A stretch of 64,000 nt of DNA. Source: Pandoraea pnomenusa (lineage in GTDB: Bacteria > Pseudomonadota > Gammaproteobacteria > Burkholderiales > Burkholderiaceae). The notes beneath the pieces were generated by a model. It worked only from the letters and a program-made list of their open reading frames with translations. It made no database searches and was not told the origin of the DNA. The DNA is taken from NCBI RefSeq assembly GCF_000767615.3, contig NZ_CP009553.3:4278001-4342000 (forward strand), in the 5' to 3' direction. Position numbers and translations under genes: made by a program. This document shows positions 37,882 to 46,168 of the stretch, one piece after another (the first letter of the stretch is position 1; every line of letters starts with the position of its first letter).

Positions 37882-39750
37882 ATGATTGCCTCCAGCACCT
37901 CCCGTCTCGCCCCGAACCTCGCACCGGCTGCCCGCCTCCGGTTCGCGCAACGCGTTCGCCACCTGCGCATCCGCGTCGATCGTCTTCGCCCCGGAATTGC
38001 ACGTGTCGTCGCCGCCCTCGCCATTGCTTGCGTTGCCACGCAAGCGCTGGGCGCGGCTCCCTGGCCGGAAGCGTCATACAGCTACTATGCCGACAACCAG
38101 CGCGCGTCGCGCGTGCTCCAGGATTTCGCCAGCTCATTCGGACTGACGCTGAAAATGAGCACCGAGATCGATACCCGCGCCAACGGACGCTATAACACCG
38201 CGACGCCGACCGAGTTTCTCAATCGATTCTCCAGTTCGCTCGGACTGACGTGGTTTACCTACGCCGGCACACTGTATATAAGCCGTAGCTCCGAAACCAT
38301 CACCCGCAGCCTGAGTGTTCAGAACGCCAACGTGAGTGCGATCCGCACAGCATTGGGAGACCTCGGGCTGATCGACGCCAGATTTGGTTGGGGCGAACTG
38401 CCCGATCAGGGTGTCATCATGATTTCAGGGCCGCCGGCCTATGTCGAACTGATCGAGCGAACGATCGCTACGCTGCCGAAGAATACATCGGCATCCGGCC
38501 AGCAAATGGCGGTCTACAAGCTCCAGCATGCCGAGGTGAACGACCGGCAGATGCAATACCGCGACACGCAGTTGACGATTCCGGGCGTGGCCAGCATTCT
38601 GCGCAATCTTTTGCAGCGCGAAGGGAACACCACAAAATCAGGCGGCATGACGGTGCAAACCAATAAGCCGTTGCCGGGCCCAATGATGCCGCTAGGGGGT
38701 CTTGGCGGTCCGGACGCAAGCAAAGGCGGCCCTGCGCCGGGCGCGGCCGACGTGGCGGCGACCGCTCCGGCAGGCACCAGGCCAGACCTTGAGAACGCAG
38801 CAAAACCCGGCGGCGCCCGCGCCACCATCGAAGCGTACTCGTACCTCAACGCTGTGGTGGTCCATGACTATCCGTGGCGCTTCCCGCTGTATGAAGCCCT
38901 GATCAAACAGCTCGACGTTCCCACGGCACTGATCGAAATCGAAGCCGTCATTCTCGACGTCAAGAAGAGCTCCGTGGAGGAACTCGGGGTCTCGTGGGGC
39001 GGACGCCTGGGCGGTGTGGCGGCCGGACAGGGGCCGGTCACCGCGACGTCGGCCACCGGTACGATATCTCTCGTGGCGGGCGCGGTCGGGTCCGTCAACC
39101 CATCAACCATCATTGCGGACGCCGGCAACTACCTGTCGAGCCGGATCAAGGCGCTCGAGCAGTCGGGCGACGCCATCGTGCAATCCAGCCCTTCCATTCT
39201 GACGGTCGACAACGTCGGGGCCGTCCTGGACCTGAGTCAGACGTTCTACGTGCAGACCGTCGGCGAGCGTGTGGCCAACGTCACGCCGGTGAGCGCAGGG
39301 ACCACGCTTCGCGTCACCCCGCGCATGATCGAGCGCAACGGTGTGCGCGCTATCCAGATGGTCATCGACATCCAGGACGGACAACTGGTGTTCCCGGACG
39401 GCCAGAATACGCTGCCCACCGTCGCCAACAGCACGATCAGCACGCAGGCCATTGTCGGCGAAGGCGAGAGCCTGCTCATTGGCGGGTACAACACGGACAC
39501 CACCTCCGCAGCCAAATCGCGGGTCCCCGGTCTGGGTCGAATTCCCATACTCGGAGCACTTTTCGGCACGACACGGGATGAAGTGTCGAAACGCGAGCGC
39601 ATGTTCCTCATTCGCCCCAAGCTGGTGGCACTGCCGGGATCGGTTCCGCCACCGGCGGCGCCGGTGCCGGGACCGACGCCATCCGCGACGTCGTCCACCA
39701 CGGCGCCCGCCAGTCCTGCCGACCTCCCGTCAGCCCCGCCGGGCGCATGA
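37882..39750 (+). CDS. sctC: T3SS outer-membrane secretin SctC
   Basis: The 622-residue protein has a signal peptide (cleavage near residue 58, ALAIACVATQALGA), N0/N1-type domains (YSYYADNQRASRVLQDFASSFGLTL and following) and a C-terminal secretin pore domain. Conserved parts include SPSILTVDNVGAVLD and VPGLGRIPILGALFG. An unusual Gly/Pro-rich insert (about 250-310) separates the N1 and N3 domains. The C-terminus is a Pro/Ser/Thr-rich tail after the last strand. It is the last apparatus gene of this block. Confidence 0.95.
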   Translation: MIASSTSRLAPNLAPAARLRFAQRVRHLRIRVDRLRPGIARVVAALAIACVATQALGAAPWPEASYSYYADNQRASRVLQDFASSFGLTLKMSTEIDTRANGRYNTATPTEFLNRFSSSLGLTWFTYAGTLYISRSSETITRSLSVQNANVSAIRTALGDLGLIDARFGWGELPDQGVIMISGPPAYVELIERTIATLPKNTSASGQQMAVYKLQHAEVNDRQMQYRDTQLTIPGVASILRNLLQREGNTTKSGGMTVQTNKPLPGPMMPLGGLGGPDASKGGPAPGAADVAATAPAGTRPDLENAAKPGGARATIEAYSYLNAVVVHDYPWRFPLYEALIKQLDVPTALIEIEAVILDVKKSSVEELGVSWGGRLGGVAAGQGPVTATSATGTISLVAGAVGSVNPSTIIADAGNYLSSRIKALEQSGDAIVQSSPSILTVDNVGAVLDLSQTFYVQTVGERVANVTPVSAGTTLRVTPRMIERNGVRAIQMVIDIQDGQLVFPDGQNTLPTVANSTISTQAIVGEGESLLIGGYNTDTTSAAKSRVPGLGRIPILGALFGTTRDEVSKRERMFLIRPKLVALPGSVPPPAAPVPGPTPSATSSTTAPASPADLPSAPPGA

Positions 39751-39780
39751 CAGCCGTACACTTCGTCGCCCGGGGGGCAT

Positions 39781-39806
39781 GGAACCCGCCACCGCCCTGA
39801 CGTTAC
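39781..39806 (+). promoter_or_regulatory. ECF-type promoter box before the 39850 gene
   Basis: GGAAC (39781-39785), 16 bases, GTTAC (39802-39806). It ends 43 bases before the ATG and shares the longer stretch CCTGACGTTAC with the box at 48952. Confidence 0.65.
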
Positions 39807-39849
39807 CTATCTGTCATTGGTGGTTTGGGTTTCTCCTGAGGAGTTGAGC

Positions 39850-41946
39850 ATGGTAGGTTTCATCAGGTCGCGCACACCGGGCGGCCAGACGCGCACGGAC
39901 GAAATGCGCCAGCACACCGACAAGCCGAAATCGAAACTGTCGGCCTGGTTCGGATTGGCCGTTCGGCCACGTGCGAAAAGCGATACGCCCCCGGTTGCCA
40001 GCCCGATCCAGCGAAAGGCATCGGTCGCACCGACCACGAGGATTCAGCCTCGGGCAAGCGAGTCCGTGGCCGAATTGCACTCGGAAGTCAAAGGCTATGC
40101 TCGGTCGATGATGTTTCGACTGAGTGTCCCCGAGCAAGGGCGCGAAGTCGATCTGGAACTGCTGGGAAACGCGTTTACCCTGCCTTCCGATCACGATTTC
40201 AGCGATACCGAGATCGACGCGGCGATGATAGCCACGCTTGACCAGATGGCGATCGGCAATCCGGAAGCATCGTTGGCTTTCGAGGCCGCATTGGAGCAAG
40301 ACGAGGTGCTGACATCCGTCCAGAAGTCGGACGTCGGCCGCTCGCTTGTCCGATGCGTTGCCGCGCTCCAGCAGCATTCCGCACTCATCATGCAACTTCA
40401 TGCAGTCACCGGAGCATTGCAGGCGACCGAGTTGTCGTTCACCGGATGCATCGAACATCTCGATACGCTCGTCAATGTGTTGACCAGCCTGGACGAAATG
40501 CGTCGGACCACCGCCATCGCGCCGGCCCCCGATATTGACGGTATGGTGATGGATGTTGTGGAAAAGCTCGTGATGTCGATCAAGGAGCAACTCGGATCGT
40601 TGGCGCCAAACCAGCTATGTGATATCGCGGACGCCATCCGCGCGGTGACCACCAGAATTGGAGACAACCAAGGCGCCACGCCAGCCAGAGATCTGCTTCA
40701 ATTTGCCGTCGCGAAGTCCCGGGCAGCGTACGAGACCGCCACGGCGTCGATGATCACTGCGTTGAGCGCTGAGCCCGGCCGGTCCGAGGCCATCGAAACT
40801 GTCCGCGCTGCGGGCCAGCAACTTGCTCGGCACACGCGTCTGCTGGGCACTATTCTCCCGCGGCTCCCGGATGCGCCCAGCGCAGAAGCGACGCTCGGCG
40901 CCGAACACCGCTCGGTGGACGACGCCATGCACGATGGCGTGCGCGAGGCGCTCTCGGGAATCGGCACAACAACGGCACGCCCGGCCGCATGCTTTGCATT
41001 GCTCAGTGCGATGGGTGAGGGAAAACGTCTGTTTTTGCACGGTCCGGACCATCGCCGCGCATCCCGATCGCGCGCGCTTGACGAAATCGATGCTGCCCAC
41101 AGGCTCATGAGCACGCTCCTGTCTCAATGGGCGCCTCGGGAAAGCGGGTCTGCCATCGTCCCGGATCATGATGCGTTAGGTGGCACATGGCGCACCGGCC
41201 TCGAGCAGACGTTTGGACTGCGTCTATCTGAGCACGGCGAGGTTCATGACCTTCATCGCTATTCGAACGAGGTCTTTTCCGATTGGGACGCCTATGTCGC
41301 TCCGGTCAAGAATGATTTCCTGAAGATTGCGGCGAGAAGCCGGGCGCAGGGCGTCTCTGCGTTCGATATCGACGGCACCTCTTTTGGATCCGATCTACCG
41401 CGAACGCGATTCATCATTGGGAATGAGCTGCTGGATCCTCGTGCCGACCGCACCGGAAAGGTCATCGCCGATATTAAGGCCGCCATGTCGCGAGTGGCCG
41501 GCTTCAACTCGGAGATGGCGGCCAATATGGCGGCGTGGCTACATCAGGGCTCGATGGCCATGTTCATCAACCCCAATGTCCCTGGCCTGGACCGGAAGTC
41601 CCTCCGGCGCCTGAGCGCGGTATCCGGCTATGAATCGGAGATGCTGAGTCCGATTCACGGCCCCCGCGACGCGGACGCCGGCTTTACCTGCATTGTGGAC
41701 CGGATGGATCGGGATCGGGTAAGCATCGAATTCCGCTTCATTTCCCGTGCTGAGAACGTGTTGCGCCCGGAGGCGCCGGAGCACGCGAAGCAAATGATTA
41801 GCGTCGATCCGGAAACCAATTTCTGGTTCGGCCGATACTCGGTCGTGCTGGGCCCCGACGGTACCGCCTTGCCAGACGGCCCCGTCGAGGTTCACCATAC
41901 GTGGCGCGTTGGGCCCGAAAACAATGCGCTGGGAGCTGAAGAATGA
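39850..41946 (+). CDS. large candidate T3SS effector, unknown family
   Basis: The 698-residue protein has a basic, disordered N-terminus (1-75, Arg/Pro/Ser-rich, as expected for a secretion signal) and then a mostly helical body without membrane segments. I see no catalytic motif that I can assign; Cys and His residues are scattered. The C-terminal 200 residues are mixed alpha/beta and end GPVEVHHTWRVGPENN. The start at 39850 has GAGGAG 6 bases upstream; a frame beginning at 39817 is rejected. It follows sctC under its own GGAAC/GTTAC box and overlaps the next gene (ATGA). In Bordetella the effector BteA/BopC also lies in the T3SS region and is of similar length, but I cannot see similarity. 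Confidence 0.75.
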   Translation: MVGFIRSRTPGGQTRTDEMRQHTDKPKSKLSAWFGLAVRPRAKSDTPPVASPIQRKASVAPTTRIQPRASESVAELHSEVKGYARSMMFRLSVPEQGREVDLELLGNAFTLPSDHDFSDTEIDAAMIATLDQMAIGNPEASLAFEAALEQDEVLTSVQKSDVGRSLVRCVAALQQHSALIMQLHAVTGALQATELSFTGCIEHLDTLVNVLTSLDEMRRTTAIAPAPDIDGMVMDVVEKLVMSIKEQLGSLAPNQLCDIADAIRAVTTRIGDNQGATPARDLLQFAVAKSRAAYETATASMITALSAEPGRSEAIETVRAAGQQLARHTRLLGTILPRLPDAPSAEATLGAEHRSVDDAMHDGVREALSGIGTTTARPAACFALLSAMGEGKRLFLHGPDHRRASRSRALDEIDAAHRLMSTLLSQWAPRESGSAIVPDHDALGGTWRTGLEQTFGLRLSEHGEVHDLHRYSNEVFSDWDAYVAPVKNDFLKIAARSRAQGVSAFDIDGTSFGSDLPRTRFIIGNELLDPRADRTGKVIADIKAAMSRVAGFNSEMAANMAAWLHQGSMAMFINPNVPGLDRKSLRRLSAVSGYESEMLSPIHGPRDADAGFTCIVDRMDRDRVSIEFRFISRAENVLRPEAPEHAKQMISVDPETNFWFGRYSVVLGPDGTALPDGPVEVHHTWRVGPENNALGAEE

Positions 41947-43961
41947 CCTTTGCGGCCATCAATCGCGCGTCCTCCCTGCAAACGTCCAATCCCCAGAGCC
42001 AGACGCCGGCCTCAACGCCCACGCACGGTCAGGCGACGACGCAGTTGTCCGCAGCGCCCAATCGTTCGACGCCCCCCCCCCGATTCTCGGCGCTCGGCAC
42101 AGGACAGGCATCGGCCCCGCGAAGCCGCGCGTCGTTACTGCATCTGAAGCGCACCATTGGAACGAGCGCGGGCAGACTCGGGCATCGCATCCTCAAACGA
42201 ACCGTCAAGCCAGGCGTCGGCCCGCGTCGCGCCTCGACTTCGGCAGGGATTGAGCGCGACTTGCGCCGACAACTCGGCGCGTTGCTCAGGGCGCCCGGAA
42301 AAGACTCCATCGCCCGCCAGATGAACCTGGGCCGGCTTAGGTCGCTCATGACACGGCTGACCTGGCTGGACGAGGCAGGCGTTATCGGTACCCCGATGTC
42401 TACAATGGTAACGGGGCAGAATCCACGGCAAATCTACCTGCGTCACATCATGAGCGAAGTCGTCGGAACGCTTGGCGACTCGCACCTCGCCGACGTCGTG
42501 TCAGGCAACCCGCTGCCCAACCCGCTCGACCGCAATGCGCCGGCCGTTCCGGCAAAATTCGCCAACGGCCTGCACAACATGATGTTCGAGAGCTTCAAGC
42601 AAATTGCCGTGGAATGCGCGAGCGCCGAACTGATGCGGCGTGCGCAAAGCCGGGAACCGGGCGACGCCGGGAATCAGACGGATGTCCCGACGAGGCCGAA
42701 TGCGACGCCTGAGCATCACATTCCCATCGATACCGACGCCGCGCCACCCGCAACCGGCACAATGTCCGGAGGCCCGCTGCCGGACGCGCGCCCGCCATCG
42801 CCGCATTCTCCGCCGGAGCCGATGGCCGGGCCCCGACCGGAATTGGACGCCGCTTTCGACTACGGCAGCCAAACCAGCGACATCGACACGGCATCGTTCA
42901 CTACGGACACGTTGACGTTCGACGGCACATCGACGATTCGGAGTGACGGCTCGGAAGCCGCTACGTCCGAGATCAGTTCGGACGACACCGCGCAGTCATT
43001 CCGATGGAGCGACTTCGTGGCAAATGTGAATACCGGGAAGCGCGGCGCACTGTCGGAAAAATCGCAGCGGGCCCTGAACCAGTTCTCCGTGGCGCTCCAC
43101 GATTACTTTGATCTGGCCGCCTATGTGCTGACGCCTTCGTGGATCGACGACGGCAGCCAACCGGACGGCGACCATGACACCCTCATGGCGAGAATGGAGT
43201 TGTGTCTCAGGTCACTGTCGAACACGTTTACCAGCGCACAGTCCGGCACCAGCCCCACGCAACGCGACGAAATTGCCAAACAGATTTCCCGGATGGTCGC
43301 TCAGTACGCGCAGACGCTCCCCCCCTTCACATTCGCATCATTGCTTGCCGCGAGCCAGTTCTCGAATCCCGGCTTCCGTCAAGACGGCGTTACCCCGCGT
43401 ACGCTGAACATGGCTCGCAACAACGAACCCATGGCGTGGCATAGCGTGATCACCGCCGAGTTCGCCAAATCGGCCCACCTCGTCCCCGACAAGCTGACTG
43501 CCGCGCTCGCCGCCCTCCCGGTGGGCCAGGCAGTGGAGTCCGGTAGTGCGCTGCCTGCTAACACGGCGTTGGAGCGCGCCAACGCCATGCGCGCATTCTC
43601 CCGCGCGGCACGTCAATGGCCGCACCTGGACTGGGGTTGGATACCGCAAAGCACCCTGGCGCATCTGACCGAAGCGCTTGAGGCCAGAGGTGACGACGAG
43701 TTCCGTATGTTCCAGGAAACGGTGGCCGGTGCGATGCACTTGCCCCAGCATCTCTGGGTCGATCAGGCGACGATGCTCGTAGAGGCGCATCTTGAAAGGC
43801 AGCAAGCCGCGCGTCAGGAACCCGAGGCCCAGGTGTCCGAAACGAGCGAATCGTCGTCGAACACGGCGGCGATCAATGGACCGTCTGACGGGGACGCGGT
43901 AGCCGGCAGCACGCCGTGGCCATCTCCCGTGAGTCAGCCCGACGCCGGCCATCGCGCGTGA
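41943..43961 (+). CDS. large candidate T3SS effector, unknown family
   Basis: The 672-residue protein starts with a Ser/Thr/Gln/Pro-rich disordered N-terminus (1-60). A helical domain follows (about 95-235), then a second disordered linker (about 240-345, Pro/Asp/Thr/Ser-rich) and a C-terminal helical domain (about 355-635). No membrane segment or known motif is visible. The two-domain layout with disordered linkers is usual in effectors. Its start overlaps the previous stop (ATGA), so both are made together. A run of eight C bases at 42072-42079 lies in the coding part and might be prone to slippage. It could equally be a secreted apparatus accessory. Confidence 0.72.
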   Translation: MTFAAINRASSLQTSNPQSQTPASTPTHGQATTQLSAAPNRSTPPPRFSALGTGQASAPRSRASLLHLKRTIGTSAGRLGHRILKRTVKPGVGPRRASTSAGIERDLRRQLGALLRAPGKDSIARQMNLGRLRSLMTRLTWLDEAGVIGTPMSTMVTGQNPRQIYLRHIMSEVVGTLGDSHLADVVSGNPLPNPLDRNAPAVPAKFANGLHNMMFESFKQIAVECASAELMRRAQSREPGDAGNQTDVPTRPNATPEHHIPIDTDAAPPATGTMSGGPLPDARPPSPHSPPEPMAGPRPELDAAFDYGSQTSDIDTASFTTDTLTFDGTSTIRSDGSEAATSEISSDDTAQSFRWSDFVANVNTGKRGALSEKSQRALNQFSVALHDYFDLAAYVLTPSWIDDGSQPDGDHDTLMARMELCLRSLSNTFTSAQSGTSPTQRDEIAKQISRMVAQYAQTLPPFTFASLLAASQFSNPGFRQDGVTPRTLNMARNNEPMAWHSVITAEFAKSAHLVPDKLTAALAALPVGQAVESGSALPANTALERANAMRAFSRAARQWPHLDWGWIPQSTLAHLTEALEARGDDEFRMFQETVAGAMHLPQHLWVDQATMLVEAHLERQQAARQEPEAQVSETSESSSNTAAINGPSDGDAVAGSTPWPSPVSQPDAGHRA

Positions 43962-43991
43962 TCGTCATCCCCACCCGTTAGCGTAAACAGC

Positions 43992-44930
43992 ATGGTAAAG
44001 ATCCGCACATCGACGCATGGTGACAATCAGGCATCCGGGCGCACATCCGACGACGTCAGAGCTAACGCCGCCGCCGAGCCGCCACCGACACGCTTCGCCG
44101 GACGACCTGTCAAGGTGATCGATGAGGTCGCCGCGGTGCCGCGTGCGGCGCCCCGTAGCGTGGACACGACTGCCGCTCGCACCCCGGCGCGCTTCTCCGG
44201 CACGGCAAGCTCGCGTTCCGCGTATGCTCCGCAGGACTTACGCAGACGGATGGGATACCTGCAGTGCCAGATGATTCAGTCATGCCTGAAACACTCCGGC
44301 AGACTGATGGCGACGAATCTTGCGTTGACGGAACCGCGCTTTGTGGAGTTGCTTTCGGAGGCGCGAGCGAGCGAAGCCCTGACGGTTCGGCATTTTCATC
44401 GGATTACCCGGCGACAGGTGGCCGGGCTGCCCAACGGAGCGCTCAGCGCCTTGGTTCAGGTCGGCTCGCATGTCACCAACGGACCGGATTCCGGCATCAT
44501 GCCCGACGCCATGCTCAACGACATCGCGCAGGACCGTGTTCAATTCGAACACTTGATTCTTCGTGCCATCTTCAGTGCTGGCATCGATTCGCTTGACGAA
44601 CGTCTTTGTCATGAAAAAGACGGCGCGCGTCAACAAGCGTTGGACGAAACGCGCAACGCCCGGCGGCAAATCCGTCAAGGGCATATCAGCGCGAATGGAC
44701 CATCGCCGGAATTCTCGATCGGTAGTTTCGGTGTTCGGCTCAGGGATATCTGGCATCACCGATTCATACGCCTTCGGCCGTTGATCGAAGCGGTTCTGGC
44801 GCACCCCCAGGCGTTCGAGGGTCGAGACGCCCTCCCCATTGCGCTGTCAGCGAGCCTGCTCAACGATCCCTCTCGTGCCGTTCTGCACGGCAGGGCACTG
44901 CGCGTCCTTTCGGGGGACGCGCCCGCCTGA
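43992..44930 (+). CDS. candidate T3SS effector, unknown family
   Basis: The 312-residue protein has a disordered N-terminus (1-80) with two short PxRF motifs (PPTRFAGRP and TPARFSGTA), similar to PPPRFSALG near the start of the 41943 protein. A helical body follows (about 80-300, DLRRRMGYLQCQMIQSCLK and onward), with no membrane segment. I do not recognise it. It lies 30 bases after the 41943 gene on the same strand, with no separate box, so it is probably the last gene of the 39850 unit. Confidence 0.68.
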   Translation: MVKIRTSTHGDNQASGRTSDDVRANAAAEPPPTRFAGRPVKVIDEVAAVPRAAPRSVDTTAARTPARFSGTASSRSAYAPQDLRRRMGYLQCQMIQSCLKHSGRLMATNLALTEPRFVELLSEARASEALTVRHFHRITRRQVAGLPNGALSALVQVGSHVTNGPDSGIMPDAMLNDIAQDRVQFEHLILRAIFSAGIDSLDERLCHEKDGARQQALDETRNARRQIRQGHISANGPSPEFSIGSFGVRLRDIWHHRFIRLRPLIEAVLAHPQAFEGRDALPIALSASLLNDPSRAVLHGRALRVLSGDAPA

Positions 44931-44980
44931 GACGCACGGCCCTGATGGAAAGCACCTTCCCTATCCCTGTGAATTTGTGT

Positions 44981-45006
44981 GGAACTCACCTCTCGTGACG
45001 GGTACT
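44981..45006 (+). promoter_or_regulatory. ECF-type promoter box before the chaperone/sensor module
   Basis: GGAAC (44981-44985), 16 bases, then GTACT (45002-45006), which has two mismatches to GTTAC. The -35 half is perfect and the position (83 bases before the ATG) fits the other sites. Confidence 0.5.
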
Positions 45007-45089
45007 CAGTGGTTAATTGAATTGGCATCCGTATGAATGATCGACGTCCGAACGCAGCACACCATTCTTTTTTCAGGGGAAATTGAATC

Positions 45090-45563
45090 ATGATGATCGA
45101 CGAACTAATCACGCAGATCGGCTCCGTCATCGGTCTCCCGACGCTCAAGCTCGATGAGCGCGGTCTGGCGTGTGTTCGCATCCAGGACGCACCCGACTTG
45201 AATCTGGAGTACGACGAAGCGGCGCAGTGCCTGCATCTCTACAGCGTTGTGGGAACCGTCGGGCAGCACAGCCCTGCATCGATGCTCACGTCGCTGCTGG
45301 TAGCAAACGCCTTTGGCGCACGAACGGGTGGTTCGACGCTGGGAATCGACGACCTGAACGGCGATCTCGTGTTGTCCACACGCATCGAAACCAGCCAGAT
45401 GCCCCCGACAACGCTGCTCAACATTCTGGAGCGGTTCGTTCACAATGCCGAACAGTGGACGCGGCGCATCGCCAATGGAAATCTCGATGGAGACGATGAA
45501 TTCGCCACCAGCAGCCCCATGCCGGACGCCCCCCAAATGGCCGTCGGCGGACAGTGGGTGTGA
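45090..45563 (+). CDS. class I T3SS chaperone, CesT family
   Basis: The 157-residue protein is acidic and shows the CesT fold pattern: helix (LITQIGSVIGLPTLKLDERG), strands (ACVRIQDAPDLNLEYDEAAQCLHLYSVVG), a helix (MLTSLLVANAFGARTGGSTLGIDDLNGDLVLSTRIE) and the last helix with LNILERFVHNAEQW. The TLGIDDLNGDLVLSTRI stretch is a strong family mark. It is likely to serve one of the effectors upstream (39850-44930). It overlaps the next gene by GTGA, which couples a chaperone to a membrane protein, an unusual partner. Confidence 0.88.
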   Translation: MMIDELITQIGSVIGLPTLKLDERGLACVRIQDAPDLNLEYDEAAQCLHLYSVVGTVGQHSPASMLTSLLVANAFGARTGGSTLGIDDLNGDLVLSTRIETSQMPPTTLLNILERFVHNAEQWTRRIANGNLDGDDEFATSSPMPDAPQMAVGGQWV

Positions 45564-46168
45564 CGACCTGGCACATGCGCCAACCCGAATGGACCACGCG
45601 CCTGGGACTGGCTGGACTCACCGCTTGTATTTGCTTTGCGGTGACCTTGCTTTTCGGTGCACTGCCTGACGAGGCGAGAAACGCGGAAGTTCGCACGGTC
45701 GTCAACAACGAACTGGCGGGGGTGAGGCAAACGTTGGTGTTCCGTCTGGCGCTGGGGTCCCGATTGGGCGACATGCAAAATGGTGACCTGTCGTTTCGCG
45801 ACAGTTTCTTGCGCGTGCCTTCGCTGCTGTCATTGCGCGTGCTTGCCGCCAATGGTGAGGTGATTCACACCGAGTACCGTGACAGGCAGACCGCGCTGGA
45901 CGATTCGGCGTCGACGCGGCACGCGCGGCCTTTCTTCGCAGGGCAAACGCCCGGTCGCGGCGAGACCGTCACGGCGACAGTCGTGTCCCCACTCGGGGCG
46001 CCCGGAGGCTATCTGGTCGCGACATTCAGACGGCATGAATACAACGCCCCGTTAAGCGCCTTTACGCAGGCCGTCGCCGGGTCGCTGATCATTCTCATCG
46101 GGTGCTGCGCCCTGGATGCCGTATCGCGTCGACGCGCGCGGTCTCGAGCGTTCACGATACGCACGTGA
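45560..46168 (+). CDS. membrane protein with a periplasmic sensor-like domain
   Basis: The 202-residue protein has one membrane segment near the N-terminus (about 15-35, LGLAGLTACICFAVTLLFGAL), a periplasmic domain of about 120 residues (RQTLVFRLALGSRLGDMQ onward, then LLSLRVLAANGEVIHTEYRDR) and a second membrane segment (about 170-190). It then ends in a short basic tail. The domain has the form of a single Cache/PAS-like input module. There is no kinase, cyclase or methyl-accepting part. The GTG start overlaps the chaperone stop (GTGA); GTG at 45554 is an alternative. Its stop overlaps the next gene by GTGA. Confidence 0.8.
   Translation: MTTWHMRQPEWTTRLGLAGLTACICFAVTLLFGALPDEARNAEVRTVVNNELAGVRQTLVFRLALGSRLGDMQNGDLSFRDSFLRVPSLLSLRVLAANGEVIHTEYRDRQTALDDSASTRHARPFFAGQTPGRGETVTATVVSPLGAPGGYLVATFRRHEYNAPLSAFTQAVAGSLIILIGCCALDAVSRRRARSRAFTIRT

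Noticed and set aside
39750..39781. Inverted GC-rich repeat after sctC as a terminator
   Set aside because: Arms are short and imperfect, the loop is long and there is no T run.
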